A stretch of DNA of 34,137 nt. It comes from Alteromonas sp. a30 (GTDB lineage: Bacteria; Pseudomonadota; Gammaproteobacteria; Enterobacterales; Alteromonadaceae). How positions within the stretch are numbered: position 1 is the first letter of the stretch; each line of letters starts with the position of its first letter. The notes below the pieces were generated by a model. It was not told where the DNA came from. It made no database searches and was given only the letters and a program-made list of their open reading frames with translations. The stretch covers positions 1 through 34,137 of the forward strand of contig NZ_JABEPE010000027.1 in assembly GCF_026788005.1 (NCBI RefSeq), read 5' to 3'. This document shows, in pieces, positions 18,112-26,109 of this stretch. Both the position numbers and the translations under genes were made by a program.

Positions 18112-18127
18112 ATAAGAGTCTATCAAT

Positions 18128-19579
18128 ATGACCGTACAGCAGCGTCCTGAATACCATTGGTTGAGCGTTGATACTAATGAAACCCGATTTCTTTCCCCGC
18201 TTAGCTCTGTTGTGAATGAAAATATGCAGCTCTTTTGCTTAAGCAGCGAAGATAAACCTAACAGAATGAATGCTGATGGTATTTGGATGGTGAGAGGGCG
18301 AGCGAACGGTAGGGAAGTCGCCGTTTGTTGGAGCGATTTTCGCGTTAAAGGAGCAAGTTTCAGTGCCAATAATTGTATGCGACTACAGGCGTTTCTTAAG
18401 GCCATTTCCGAGCAGCATATACCGTTAATATTTTGCATTAACTCGTTGGGCTTTCGTTTTGTTGAAGGCCGGAAAATGTTTGATCGTGTTTTTGCCGTGA
18501 TACCCGCCTTGATTAAGTTTAAGCGTCAAAATTTGCTTATCACGATGTGTCAGGGGAAATGCCTTGGCCTTGGCGCCATGCTGTTCAGTTTAGGACATTA
18601 CCGTATCGCCGCTTCGCCGCATGCATCGGTTAACTTAACTGGGCCTGAAGTTTTTCAGCAGTTTTTTGGAGCGAAAGTGGACTTTCAGGCAATCGCAGGA
18701 GCCGAGGCTGTTAAAAAACGCACAGGGTTAATTCATGAAGTTGCGACTGATGTTAAGCAAGCTTTTTTGTTAGCTGGGCGTTTAATGACCACTCTGGCTT
18801 ATAAAGGCTCGCTGCCAAAGTTAGCGCTTCCTAATTTAGATGATCCCGCACTACAAGGGATCCTAGAAGACAAAAGCCTGATTAAAGCGGAAATTGCCAC
18901 GGTCGAGTGCTTGTTGCACTTAACGCGCCAAGGTATTGAATTGTTTAAAGGTTTTGATACACGCTTAAAAGCGTTCGTCATTGATATTCGTGGTCAACAA
19001 GTCGCGATGTTAATGAACCCACCAGATCAAATAAACAACATGTTTTCTTATCGCTCGTTAGATTTATATCAGCAGGCAATTGCGTTGTTTGCAGCACTTA
19101 AATTGCCCTTGGTATTGATGATAGACACGCCGGGAATTGATCCCCGGTTTGATGGCGATAATAAAGACATTATTCAAAAAGTCGTCAGTGTGACGGATGA
19201 CCTTATTCATTATCCGATGCCAACCGTAGGCGTTATTAACGGGCGGGGATTTGGTGGCGCGAATACGCTGGCTTTGCCCAAGTGTTACGGTGCAGTAGCG
19301 CGATATGCCATTAAAGGTCGAGCCCATATTGACGTAATGCATGAAAGCATTATGAAAGAACTCTTATCTGGCTCGAAAAACTCGCTGGAAAACTGGCAAG
19401 AAATACAAGCGCAGCAAGACCCTCACTGTAGCGATATGATCGATGGCGAAATCTTAGATGACATTATTCCTATCGAAGCATTAGAAGAGCGGTTGTGGCA
19501 GGATTTGTTTTCCGACACCTGTCATCAAGAAATGCAAACATTGGCAGAGGATGTGATTCAGGCGCCGGCAGCGCCGTGA
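18128..19579 (+). CDS. Carboxyltransferase-fold protein (acyl-CoA carboxylase beta-like)
   Basis: This 483-residue protein has two crotonase-like halves. The N-half has GKCLGLGAMLFSLGHYRIAA and a TGPEVFQQFFG segment that corresponds to the AccD/PccB substrate loop. The C-half has TPGIDPRFDGDNKDII and INGRGFGGAN, the oxyanion-hole glycines. Typical beta subunits are about 510-540 residues. No biotin carboxylase or biotin carrier gene lies in the window, so it either borrows those subunits or does a biotin-free reaction such as decarboxylation or hydration (inference). Its place 16 bp after the SDR argues for supplying or processing malonyl-type extender units for the flanking KASIII enzymes. 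A weak site (AAGAG) precedes the ATG. Confidence 0.8.
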   Translation: MTVQQRPEYHWLSVDTNETRFLSPLSSVVNENMQLFCLSSEDKPNRMNADGIWMVRGRANGREVAVCWSDFRVKGASFSANNCMRLQAFLKAISEQHIPLIFCINSLGFRFVEGRKMFDRVFAVIPALIKFKRQNLLITMCQGKCLGLGAMLFSLGHYRIAASPHASVNLTGPEVFQQFFGAKVDFQAIAGAEAVKKRTGLIHEVATDVKQAFLLAGRLMTTLAYKGSLPKLALPNLDDPALQGILEDKSLIKAEIATVECLLHLTRQGIELFKGFDTRLKAFVIDIRGQQVAMLMNPPDQINNMFSYRSLDLYQQAIALFAALKLPLVLMIDTPGIDPRFDGDNKDIIQKVVSVTDDLIHYPMPTVGVINGRGFGGANTLALPKCYGAVARYAIKGRAHIDVMHESIMKELLSGSKNSLENWQEIQAQQDPHCSDMIDGEILDDIIPIEALEERLWQDLFSDTCHQEMQTLAEDVIQAPAAP

Positions 19580-19605
19580 CAAGAGGACGCGCCAGCTTAA
19601 GTGTT

Positions 19606-20625
19606 CTAACGTCGAGTCAGGCAAATGCCAGCCCAAGAAAGGCCGCCGCCAACGGCGTGGAAAATAAGGTTTTCGCCCGAGGCAACGTGCTTTTGTTGTG
19701 TTTTCAACCACTGGTGATAGTTAATAAACACGGTGGGAGAGCCCATATTGCCGAAGTGGCGAAAGTTCTTAGCGACAGCCGCTTCGGGGATGCCGCATTG
19801 CTGCGCGACTTTGGCATTTTTGCTGCCATCAATTTGGTGAGCAATGTAGTGTTGAATTTGCTCGCCGTGCAGCCCGCTGCTCTCTAATAACTGTGTCAGC
19901 GACTTAATCCAGTAATCGTTAATCACTTCGAAAGTGTTACCTTTGTCCTTTAAGGTGTAGCGAAAATTCTCACGTTCATAATCTTCGTTAGCAACGGGAA
20001 TTTGCCCTTCAACTAACATATTGGTGACATATTGTGGGTCGGTGCCGTGAACGAGCCCGCGAACTTGCCAGTCTTCGGATGCTTCAACGACTAACGCAAC
20101 TGCGCCATCACCTACCGCCGCACTCATTTGTAGGGTGTCATCTCGGGCGAATTTACTTAAGGTTTCACTGGCGACGATTACCCCGCGTTTGGCCCCCATT
20201 TGCAGCCAATTAATGGCTTGGATCAAAGCTAACACGCCACTTGAACAACCGGATTTAATGTCCCAGCAACTTGGATTGGCAAAGCCAAATTCGGCACCCA
20301 GTAAAGCGCTGTGTGTAGCAATAGGCAAGGGGTTGGAAATGCCCGCATAAATTAAAAAGTCGCTGGTTTGAGGCAAGCTTGGATCGTCTTTTATCAGGTC
20401 TTGTAATGCTTGCTTCGCTAAGTCGAGCGCATTGGTTTTAGCGTCAGTTTGATAACGGTGGGTAATGCCCATTTTATTTTCGATAAAGCGCGATAATTTC
20501 GAGGTTTCATCGTGTCCGGCTCGGGCTAACACTTCCGTATTCGACAAACTGACGAGACTATCAAAGTTGCACGTGCGGATGTGGGGAATATGAAAGCCAG
20601 AAAGTGGCTGATTAAGTGTAATCAT
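19606..20625 (-). CDS. Second KASIII-family protein, convergent to the cluster
   Basis: The ATG at 20625 is preferred over the TTG at 20637, giving 339 residues. The triad is present: Cys127 (SGCSSG), His263 (IAHQIDG) and Asn293 (FGNMGSP). It shares only the family core with the KASIII at 16340-17371, so it is not a recent duplicate. Its His-Gln-x-x motif and divergent binding loops suggest a different acyl substrate. It converges on the carboxyltransferase-like gene with a 26-bp gap and no visible terminator. Two KASIIIs in one locus is the pattern of alkylquinolone or pyrone-type chemistry, but the neighbours here do not match those pathways gene for gene. Confidence 0.88.
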   Translation of the reverse strand: MITLNQPLSGFHIPHIRTCNFDSLVSLSNTEVLARAGHDETSKLSRFIENKMGITHRYQTDAKTNALDLAKQALQDLIKDDPSLPQTSDFLIYAGISNPLPIATHSALLGAEFGFANPSCWDIKSGCSSGVLALIQAINWLQMGAKRGVIVASETLSKFARDDTLQMSAAVGDGAVALVVEASEDWQVRGLVHGTDPQYVTNMLVEGQIPVANEDYERENFRYTLKDKGNTFEVINDYWIKSLTQLLESSGLHGEQIQHYIAHQIDGSKNAKVAQQCGIPEAAVAKNFRHFGNMGSPTVFINYHQWLKTQQKHVASGENLIFHAVGGGLSWAGICLTRR

Positions 20626-20681
20626 GTGGGTTCCCAATTTGAAAGAAGCGGCGGGTTTACATTAGATGTTTCATAGGAAAG

Positions 20682-20725
20682 GCGGTGTCTTGCTAATATT
20701 TCTCTTTATTGAAGAAAGACACCGC
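20682..20725 (-). terminator. Hairpin between the KASIII and rimK-operon regions
   Basis: gcggtgtctt (20682-20691) and aagacaccgc (20716-20725) form a perfect 10-bp stem around a 24-nt AT-rich loop. It lies 25 bp past the end of the protease gene (minus strand). The tail on the minus strand is only weakly T-rich (CTTTCCTATG), so termination is likely but not certain. Confidence 0.45.
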
Positions 20726-20750
20726 GTTTAGCTGTTCACTCAAAGCACAT

Positions 20751-21188
20751 TCACTTCGACAACAAAAAGGTGTTTTCCGGGTCGACCAAAACACCAATCT
20801 GCATGGCTTCTCTGCCTAGCAGCATTAAATGGCTCATTGTTGAACGGTCAGTGAGGGTCAGTTCAATCTCCCAACTTTTAGGACCCATACATGCTTGGGT
20901 ACGGATAACGTAACGCCTTTCCCTTTCTCCATTGGAGCTACGTACCCAGCGTGTGTCTTGCAATTTTGCTTGGCATTTAATAACTCGCTCGACATTGTGA
21001 ACATCAGGATGAAACTCAAAACTGACTTCACCATTGGGCTTATTGGTGCTGATATGGTCAACGTGCAGTGCCGAGGTTTGTGCGCCCGTATCAATACGAG
21101 CGGCAATGTTAAATAAGCCAAGTTCGGGTAGGTCGATGTTCTCAATAACGCCCATAATTAAATGTTTGGCGTAATCTTGGGTGATCAC
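20751..21188 (-). CDS. Retropepsin-like putative ATP-dependent zinc protease (PF05618 type; RimB-like)
   Basis: This 145-residue protein carries the family signature ARIDTGAQTSALH, with the aspartyl-protease-like DTGA at about residues 33-36, and the later LLGREAM segment. It is the size of the compact family members. The GTG start overlaps the stop of the upstream gene (GTGA), indicating translational coupling; a downstream ATG (MGVIENID) is an alternative. It is the last gene of the operon with rimK. In Pseudomonas a similar protein (RimB) is encoded with RimK and linked to control of S6 modification. The same role here is inferred from context. Confidence 0.85.
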   Translation of the reverse strand: MITQDYAKHLIMGVIENIDLPELGLFNIAARIDTGAQTSALHVDHISTNKPNGEVSFEFHPDVHNVERVIKCQAKLQDTRWVRSSNGERERRYVIRTQACMGPKSWEIELTLTDRSTMSHLMLLGREAMQIGVLVDPENTFLLSK

Positions 21189-22225
21189 TCGTACAAACCT
21201 TCCAAATGAATCGTTTGCTCAGGGACAAGGTTATCTTGCAATTGCTCAATATGCTCGGCAACGTCACATGGTGCGTCGAAGTCAGCAATATGAAACATGG
21301 CGTCACCCTCTTGCACTAATGGAATGTTCTGTTTTCCGATAATAATGCCGCCTTTAGGTGCTGAGATGTGCTCAATCGCCTCACCGGTTGGGCTGTTAAT
21401 TTCTGCCAACACTTCATCCTTCTTAACGTGATCACCTAATTTTTTGCGGTCACGTACGATACCGCTGGCAGTAGCGCGTATCCAACTACTATTGTAAGCC
21501 ACAAAAGGCTCGACAGCTCTGTTTTTGCTGGTACGGCGGCGAATCATGCCTAAGTGCGCCAATACATTCATAATGCCTTTTATGCCCGCTCGAATAGATA
21601 ACTCATCGAAACGCAGTGCTTGCCCTGCTTCGTATAATAAAACGCGGGTGCCTTCTTCGGTTGCCGCTCCTCGTAATGAGCCATCACGTAACGAGGCATT
21701 CAACAGCACCGGCACACCAAAGGCGCGGGCAAGTTCCTGTGTTTCAGGATCTTCTAAGTTGGCGCGAATTTGCGGGAAGTTGCTGCGATGAATCGCGCCC
21801 GTATGTAAGTCGATGCCATAATCGCACTTACTCACAATTTCCGTTAAAAATAAATGTGCCAATCTGCCAGCTAATGACCCTTTTTGAGAGCCCGGAAAAC
21901 AGCGGTTTAAATCGCGTCTGTCCGGCATGTAGCGGCTTTGGTTTAACATGCCATACACGTTAACAATAGGCACCGCAATTAAGGTGCCTTTGCTGAGTTT
22001 TAACGAACGCATGGTAAGCAAACGGCGAATAATTTCGATGCCGTTTAATTCATCGCCGTGAATGGCCGCACTAATGAAAATAGTCGGGCCGCTTTTCTTG
22101 GCGCGGATCACTTCTACCGGGATCGACATTTCGGTATCGGTATATAACTTCATTGCCGCTAACTTAAGCTTAACGCGGCTGCCGGGACGAATGCTGACGT
22201 CACCGATTTCAAGTGGTTCCGACAT
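21185..22225 (-). CDS. Succinylglutamate desuccinylase/aspartoacylase-family protein
   Basis: The ATG at 22225 is chosen because it lies one base after the rimK stop (TAAC-ATG) and yields the usual N-terminus MSEPLEIGD. Starting at 22324 would overlap rimK by about 100 bp. The 346 residues carry zinc-peptidase motifs: HGDE (zinc His and Glu) in the AAIHGDELNGIE segment and DLHTG with the third zinc ligand. The C-terminal part (about 255-320) resembles a lipoyl/biotinyl-type hammerhead (GIVRDRKKLGDHVKKDEVL). Relatives hydrolyse N-acyl or amide bonds of acidic amino acids. Beside rimK, it could trim or recycle glutamate added to S6 (inference). Confidence 0.88.
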   Translation of the reverse strand: MSEPLEIGDVSIRPGSRVKLKLAAMKLYTDTEMSIPVEVIRAKKSGPTIFISAAIHGDELNGIEIIRRLLTMRSLKLSKGTLIAVPIVNVYGMLNQSRYMPDRRDLNRCFPGSQKGSLAGRLAHLFLTEIVSKCDYGIDLHTGAIHRSNFPQIRANLEDPETQELARAFGVPVLLNASLRDGSLRGAATEEGTRVLLYEAGQALRFDELSIRAGIKGIMNVLAHLGMIRRRTSKNRAVEPFVAYNSSWIRATASGIVRDRKKLGDHVKKDEVLAEINSPTGEAIEHISAPKGGIIIGKQNIPLVQEGDAMFHIADFDAPCDVAEHIEQLQDNLVPEQTIHLEGLYE

Positions 22226-22226
22226 G

Positions 22227-23132
22227 TTAGCCTGTGCCTTTGGTTTTGTTGTTATTGGGGCGAGCATTTTTCTCGATAAATTCGAAAATAAGGCTGGCGA
22301 CATCTTTTTTGCTGGCAGTTTCAATGCCTTCTAAACCCGGAGATGAGTTAACTTCCATTACCACAGGGCCGTTTTTGGAGCGAAGTAAATCCACGCCACA
22401 CACGTTTAAGCCCATAATTTTCGCTGCGGAAACTGCGGTGGCTCTTTCTTCAGAACTGATACGCACCACTTCTGCTGAACCACCTCTGTGTAAATTAGAA
22501 CGGAATTCACCTTCTTGGCCTTGGCGTTTAATGGCCGCCACTACTTTGTTACCAACAACAAAACAGCGGATGTCGGAGCCGCCCGCTTCTTCAATGAATT
22601 CTTGAACTAAAATGTTGGACTTAATGCCCATAAAGGCTTCAATCACACTTTCTGCCGCTTTATTGGACTCTGCCAATACCACGCCAATGCCTTGTGTGCC
22701 TTCAAGTAGCTTAATAACCACCGGTGCCCCGCCTACGTTTTTAATCAAGTCTTTGATGTTGTCTGGGCTGTGAGCAAAGCCCGTTCTTGGCAAACCAATG
22801 CCTTTTCGCGAAAGCAATTGCATTGAGCGCAATTTGTCGCGTGAACGGCTAATAGCAACCGATTCGTTCACACAAAAGCTGCCCATCATTTCAAATTGGC
22901 GCACTACGGCTGTGCCGTAAAAAGTAATGGATGCGCCGATGCGAGGGATAATCGCATCGTAATGAGGCAATTGTTCGCCCTTAAAACGCACCGTAGGTTT
23001 GCTACTGGTAATGTCCATGTAGCAATGCAAAGTGTCGATGATGTCCACTTCGTGCCCACGGGCTTCTCCCGCTTCCTTTAATCGTTTTGTTGAGTACAAA
23101 TTCTTGCTGCGAGATAAAATAGCGATTCTCAT
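22227..23132 (-). CDS. rimK: Ribosomal protein S6 glutamate ligase RimK
   Basis: This 301-residue ATP-grasp enzyme has the length of E. coli RimK (300). The N-terminus [18 protein letters not shown] is characteristic. The ATP-grasp body includes [19 protein letters not shown] (glycine-rich loop) and the metal-binding [14 protein letters not shown]. RimK adds glutamates to the C-terminus of ribosomal protein S6. It sits second in a minus-strand operon: RMD1-family gene, rimK, desuccinylase-like, retropepsin-like, with gaps of 45, 1 and -4 bp. No terminator is visible inside. Confidence 0.95.
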   Translation of the reverse strand: MRIAILSRSKNLYSTKRLKEAGEARGHEVDIIDTLHCYMDITSSKPTVRFKGEQLPHYDAIIPRIGASITFYGTAVVRQFEMMGSFCVNESVAISRSRDKLRSMQLLSRKGIGLPRTGFAHSPDNIKDLIKNVGGAPVVIKLLEGTQGIGVVLAESNKAAESVIEAFMGIKSNILVQEFIEEAGGSDIRCFVVGNKVVAAIKRQGQEGEFRSNLHRGGSAEVVRISSEERATAVSAAKIMGLNVCGVDLLRSKNGPVVMEVNSSPGLEGIETASKKDVASLIFEFIEKNARPNNNKTKGTG

Positions 23133-23177
23133 TTAAGGTTCCTGTAACACGCGCTTCCAGTGTTTTTCTCAAGTTGT

Positions 23178-23972
23178 TTAATGCTGGAAGTAAATCAAAA
23201 TATCAATGGCAATTAGCACAATAATAATCCATTCCAAAAAGGCGGAATGTTTATGGTTTTGCTCGCCTGCCAACATGTCTAATAATTGCTGAATGGTTTC
23301 CAGCTTTAACGTTAATAATTGCACTCGTTGGGTTAAATCAAAGTATTTGGCCACCACCTGATACTGTCCTTCCAATTCTGGGTAATCCCAAAAGAACTCA
23401 GGGGTATCAAGTAAGTTATAGCGCAATAAAATGTCGTTCTTCGACTGAAACAACTTACCACGCAATTGCGCTAATTCCTTGCGCGATAACGGAATTTTTC
23501 CGGTTTTGGTTAATTCTTCGGTTAAATGCCGATTGTCACCAATAATATGCTCCGCTAACGACTCAAAGTGCTCTAATTTGCTCGACTGTGCAAAACCGTG
23601 ACTGATGGCTAAAAGCACCATGCGTTCGGTGTCTTCTAGCGATAACACATCGTTTTCTAAGGAAAATGCAGTGTCTGGATCCACGCCAAAACGAAAGCTC
23701 TCCCATGTTGAATTTTCGTCCTGTACGGAAACGAAACGCGCAACGCGTTGCTCAACACGGGTTTTGGTGTCGGCATCAATATCCCACGTCACCACAATGC
23801 CATAATCAAATACAAATATAGCGCCTTGTTCCGAATGCAGCAGAATAGAATCTCTAAATTGCATTGGTTGGTAATCGCTACTTAGTTCATTGGAAAGTGA
23901 CTGAATATCAATTTGCTGACCAAAACGCTTAACAGAGACCGCACCTTTTTTAATGTCTGATTGTGAACTCAT
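23178..23972 (-). CDS. RMD1/Sif2-family (DUF155) membrane-anchored protein
   Basis: This 264-residue protein has the DUF155 arrangement: an N-terminal mixed alpha/beta part with GAIFVFDYGIVVTWD (about 50-65), a central acidic helix region (SLENDVLSLEDTERM), a coiled C-terminal stretch with FFWDYPELEGQY, and one membrane helix at the very end (about 246-262). Family members include yeast Rmd1/Rmd8 and human RMND1, the latter linked to mitochondrial translation; bacterial roles are undefined. It is the first gene of the rimK operon, 45 bp upstream, and the family link to translation makes that pairing suggestive. Confidence 0.88.
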   Translation of the reverse strand: MSSQSDIKKGAVSVKRFGQQIDIQSLSNELSSDYQPMQFRDSILLHSEQGAIFVFDYGIVVTWDIDADTKTRVEQRVARFVSVQDENSTWESFRFGVDPDTAFSLENDVLSLEDTERMVLLAISHGFAQSSKLEHFESLAEHIIGDNRHLTEELTKTGKIPLSRKELAQLRGKLFQSKNDILLRYNLLDTPEFFWDYPELEGQYQVVAKYFDLTQRVQLLTLKLETIQQLLDMLAGEQNHKHSAFLEWIIIVLIAIDILIYFQH

Positions 23973-24219
23973 AAGTGGAACAGTGAATAAGTTATTTCAT
24001 GAGTAGACTAAGCCGCTTCGCAGAAGGTCACAGTGATATGAAAAAATTGTGGGCGCGAAGAGGCAAGTATTGATAGAGAAACCTGCAAAGCCATGCATAA
24101 CAAAAAATGCGACATTGTGACTTTCCCAAAATGTTGTGCGTCTATTGATTGAGCCGTTGAAAAGTGGCGTTCTACGTTCTAATTGTTGTTTAACCCAGTG
24201 TGAAAGGGGGAGTGAACCC

Positions 24220-25071
24220 GTGTACAACCATATTTGGTTTTTTGATGCGCAGCATCCTGTATCCGATGTTGTGCTTAACAAACAAATTCGTTTAGCGAAG
24301 GCATTTAATAGTCAAGTGTGTGTTGTTATCGACCAACGTGCTCGCGCAACAGAACGACGTTTTTGGCAATCTGCGAGTTTTTTTGAGGCGGCTTCAAAAG
24401 CGCATATTGAACAAGTTCAGAATTTGCAGTTACAGCTAGAAAAAGCGCTAACCCAGCATCAAATTAACTATCGCATGTTCATTTCTGATCAGAAGCTGTA
24501 TCGCCAGACGATTGAACGTGCGCTGAGTGAAAATGCGGAAAACATGATTTTATTGATGCAAAAGCCAAAAGCATCACAACATGCGATTTATCAAGATTTA
24601 GCGTCGTTGCCTTGTTCCGTATTCATGCTGACCGAAAAACCTTGGTCTGCCACGGTAAAAATGACCGCTGCGATTGATCCGCTACACGAGCATGCGCGCC
24701 CAGAAGCGCTGGACAATCGTATTGTGCGTAGCACACAGGATTTTGAGAAAAAGCTAAACGCACAATGGTGGTTAGTGCATTGTTGCTATATTTCGCCTAT
24801 GTTTTTGGAATACAAGCAAGCGATAAAAGACATTCATGCGGAAGGTTTCGAACAATTTGCAGAGGAAAACCGAATTGCGCCAGCGCGCCTGAAAATGCTA
24901 ACGGGGATGCCAGAAAGTGCGTTGCCAGCATGGGTAGACAAGCAGAAAGTGGATGTTTTAGTGTTGGGAATGGTGGCGCGTAATGCATTGATGGCACACT
25001 TAGTTGGCAGTACCACTACGGCACTCCTTTCGCAGCAGCCTTGTGATATGTTGATGGTAACACAAGCGTAA
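24220..25071 (+). CDS. Universal stress protein, tandem-domain UspE-like
   Basis: The GTG at 24220 is preferred: AAAGGGGG lies just upstream and the N-terminus (VYNHIWFFDAQHP) begins the first Usp strand, whereas the ATG at 24136 gives a Cys-rich leader unlike the family. The resulting 283 residues contain two degenerate Usp domains. The second ends with VDVLVLGMVARNALMAHLVGSTTTALL, a clear version of the Usp nucleotide-binding loop (G-x2-R-x9-G-S-T). The first domain has lost that loop, as in many tandem Usps. It is divergent from the rimK operon and 60 bp ahead of the ZntB-like gene. Confidence 0.85.
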   Translation: MYNHIWFFDAQHPVSDVVLNKQIRLAKAFNSQVCVVIDQRARATERRFWQSASFFEAASKAHIEQVQNLQLQLEKALTQHQINYRMFISDQKLYRQTIERALSENAENMILLMQKPKASQHAIYQDLASLPCSVFMLTEKPWSATVKMTAAIDPLHEHARPEALDNRIVRSTQDFEKKLNAQWWLVHCCYISPMFLEYKQAIKDIHAEGFEQFAEENRIAPARLKMLTGMPESALPAWVDKQKVDVLVLGMVARNALMAHLVGSTTTALLSQQPCDMLMVTQA

Positions 25072-25131
25072 GCCATCATCGTTTTAGTGAAATACGTCAA
25101 ATGGCATCAGTTCAAATACAACGGAGAAACC

Positions 25132-26103
25132 ATGTTTGCGGTAAAAGTCACTCACCCACAGTCGTTAAGTGTTGAGTTTGAGCAAGAGGTTGTTGAAACC
25201 AGTTCAGGGCATTTTGTTTGGTTCCACTTTGAGGGAGAAATGCCCGATGCCGCAAAATGGCTAACACAGAAATTTCAAATCGACCCATTATGCGTCGATG
25301 CTTTGTGTGATGAGTTAACGCGTCCAAGGGTTTTTAGTGGTCCCAATGAAGAATTGATTATGACCTTTCGGGCGCCGGTGGGTGAGGCTGGAAATGAAAT
25401 TGAATACGCGTCAGTGCGCGCGTGGGCGAGTAGTCAGTTTTTGGTAACGGTGTCCAGAGTCGAAATTCCTATGCTACGAAACTTGCGGGACAAGCTGTTA
25501 AGGCAAACCAAAAAAGAAACCTATTCACCGTTGCAATTATTATGGCGTATTTGTGATGGCTCGGCAGACCAGTTAACGCATCACATTGTGTCGATTGACG
25601 AGCAAATTACCGACTTCGAAGATGAATGGGAAACCAATAATCACATCAAAAAAGAAGCGTTGCATTCAATGCGGCTGAAGATGTCTCGTGTGCGGCGTTA
25701 TTTGCTTCCTCAACTGGACGCGTTCCAGAAGTTTGCTTACATGACGGACACCATTAACGTGCCTAAGCGTGACGTAAAACGTACCAAAAGTCAGTGGTTA
25801 GAAACCGTTAATATGTTGATGCGAAACACCGAAGTATTGAACGAAAATCAAGACCGCATTCTGATTTTGCAGGACACGCTGTTTCAGCAAAAAACCGAAG
25901 TCAGCAATAATATAATGTATTTGCTTTCTATCGTTGCGGCGTTCTTCTTACCTATCACCTTTATTACCAGTTTGTTAGGTATTAACGTAAATGGTATTCC
26001 TGCATCGGAACATCCTTGGGCCTTTGCCGTTGTCTGTGTTGTGTTAACCAGCATTATGGCGATTCAGTGGGTGTTGTTCCGTCGTTGGAAATGGTTTAAG
26101 TAG
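25132..26103 (+). CDS. zntB: CorA-superfamily transporter, ZntB-like
   Basis: The ATG at 25132 has GGAG upstream and gives 323 residues, close to E. coli ZntB (327). The N-terminal cytoplasmic domain is followed by two C-terminal membrane helices. The loop between them reads GINVNGIP, the ZntB variant of the CorA GMN motif. ZntB moves zinc across the inner membrane, now thought to be proton-driven uptake rather than efflux. A long central helix (about 140-250) fits the funnel stalk. It converges with the symporter gene at a 6-bp gap. Confidence 0.88.
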   Translation: MFAVKVTHPQSLSVEFEQEVVETSSGHFVWFHFEGEMPDAAKWLTQKFQIDPLCVDALCDELTRPRVFSGPNEELIMTFRAPVGEAGNEIEYASVRAWASSQFLVTVSRVEIPMLRNLRDKLLRQTKKETYSPLQLLWRICDGSADQLTHHIVSIDEQITDFEDEWETNNHIKKEALHSMRLKMSRVRRYLLPQLDAFQKFAYMTDTINVPKRDVKRTKSQWLETVNMLMRNTEVLNENQDRILILQDTLFQQKTEVSNNIMYLLSIVAAFFLPITFITSLLGINVNGIPASEHPWAFAVVCVVLTSIMAIQWVLFRRWKWFK

Positions 26104-26109
26104 CCCACT

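Noticed and set aside
19495-19887. Plus-strand ORF of 130 codons across the convergent gene ends
   Set aside because: It overlaps the ends of two well-supported genes (carboxyltransferase-like and second KASIII) and its protein shows no family features.
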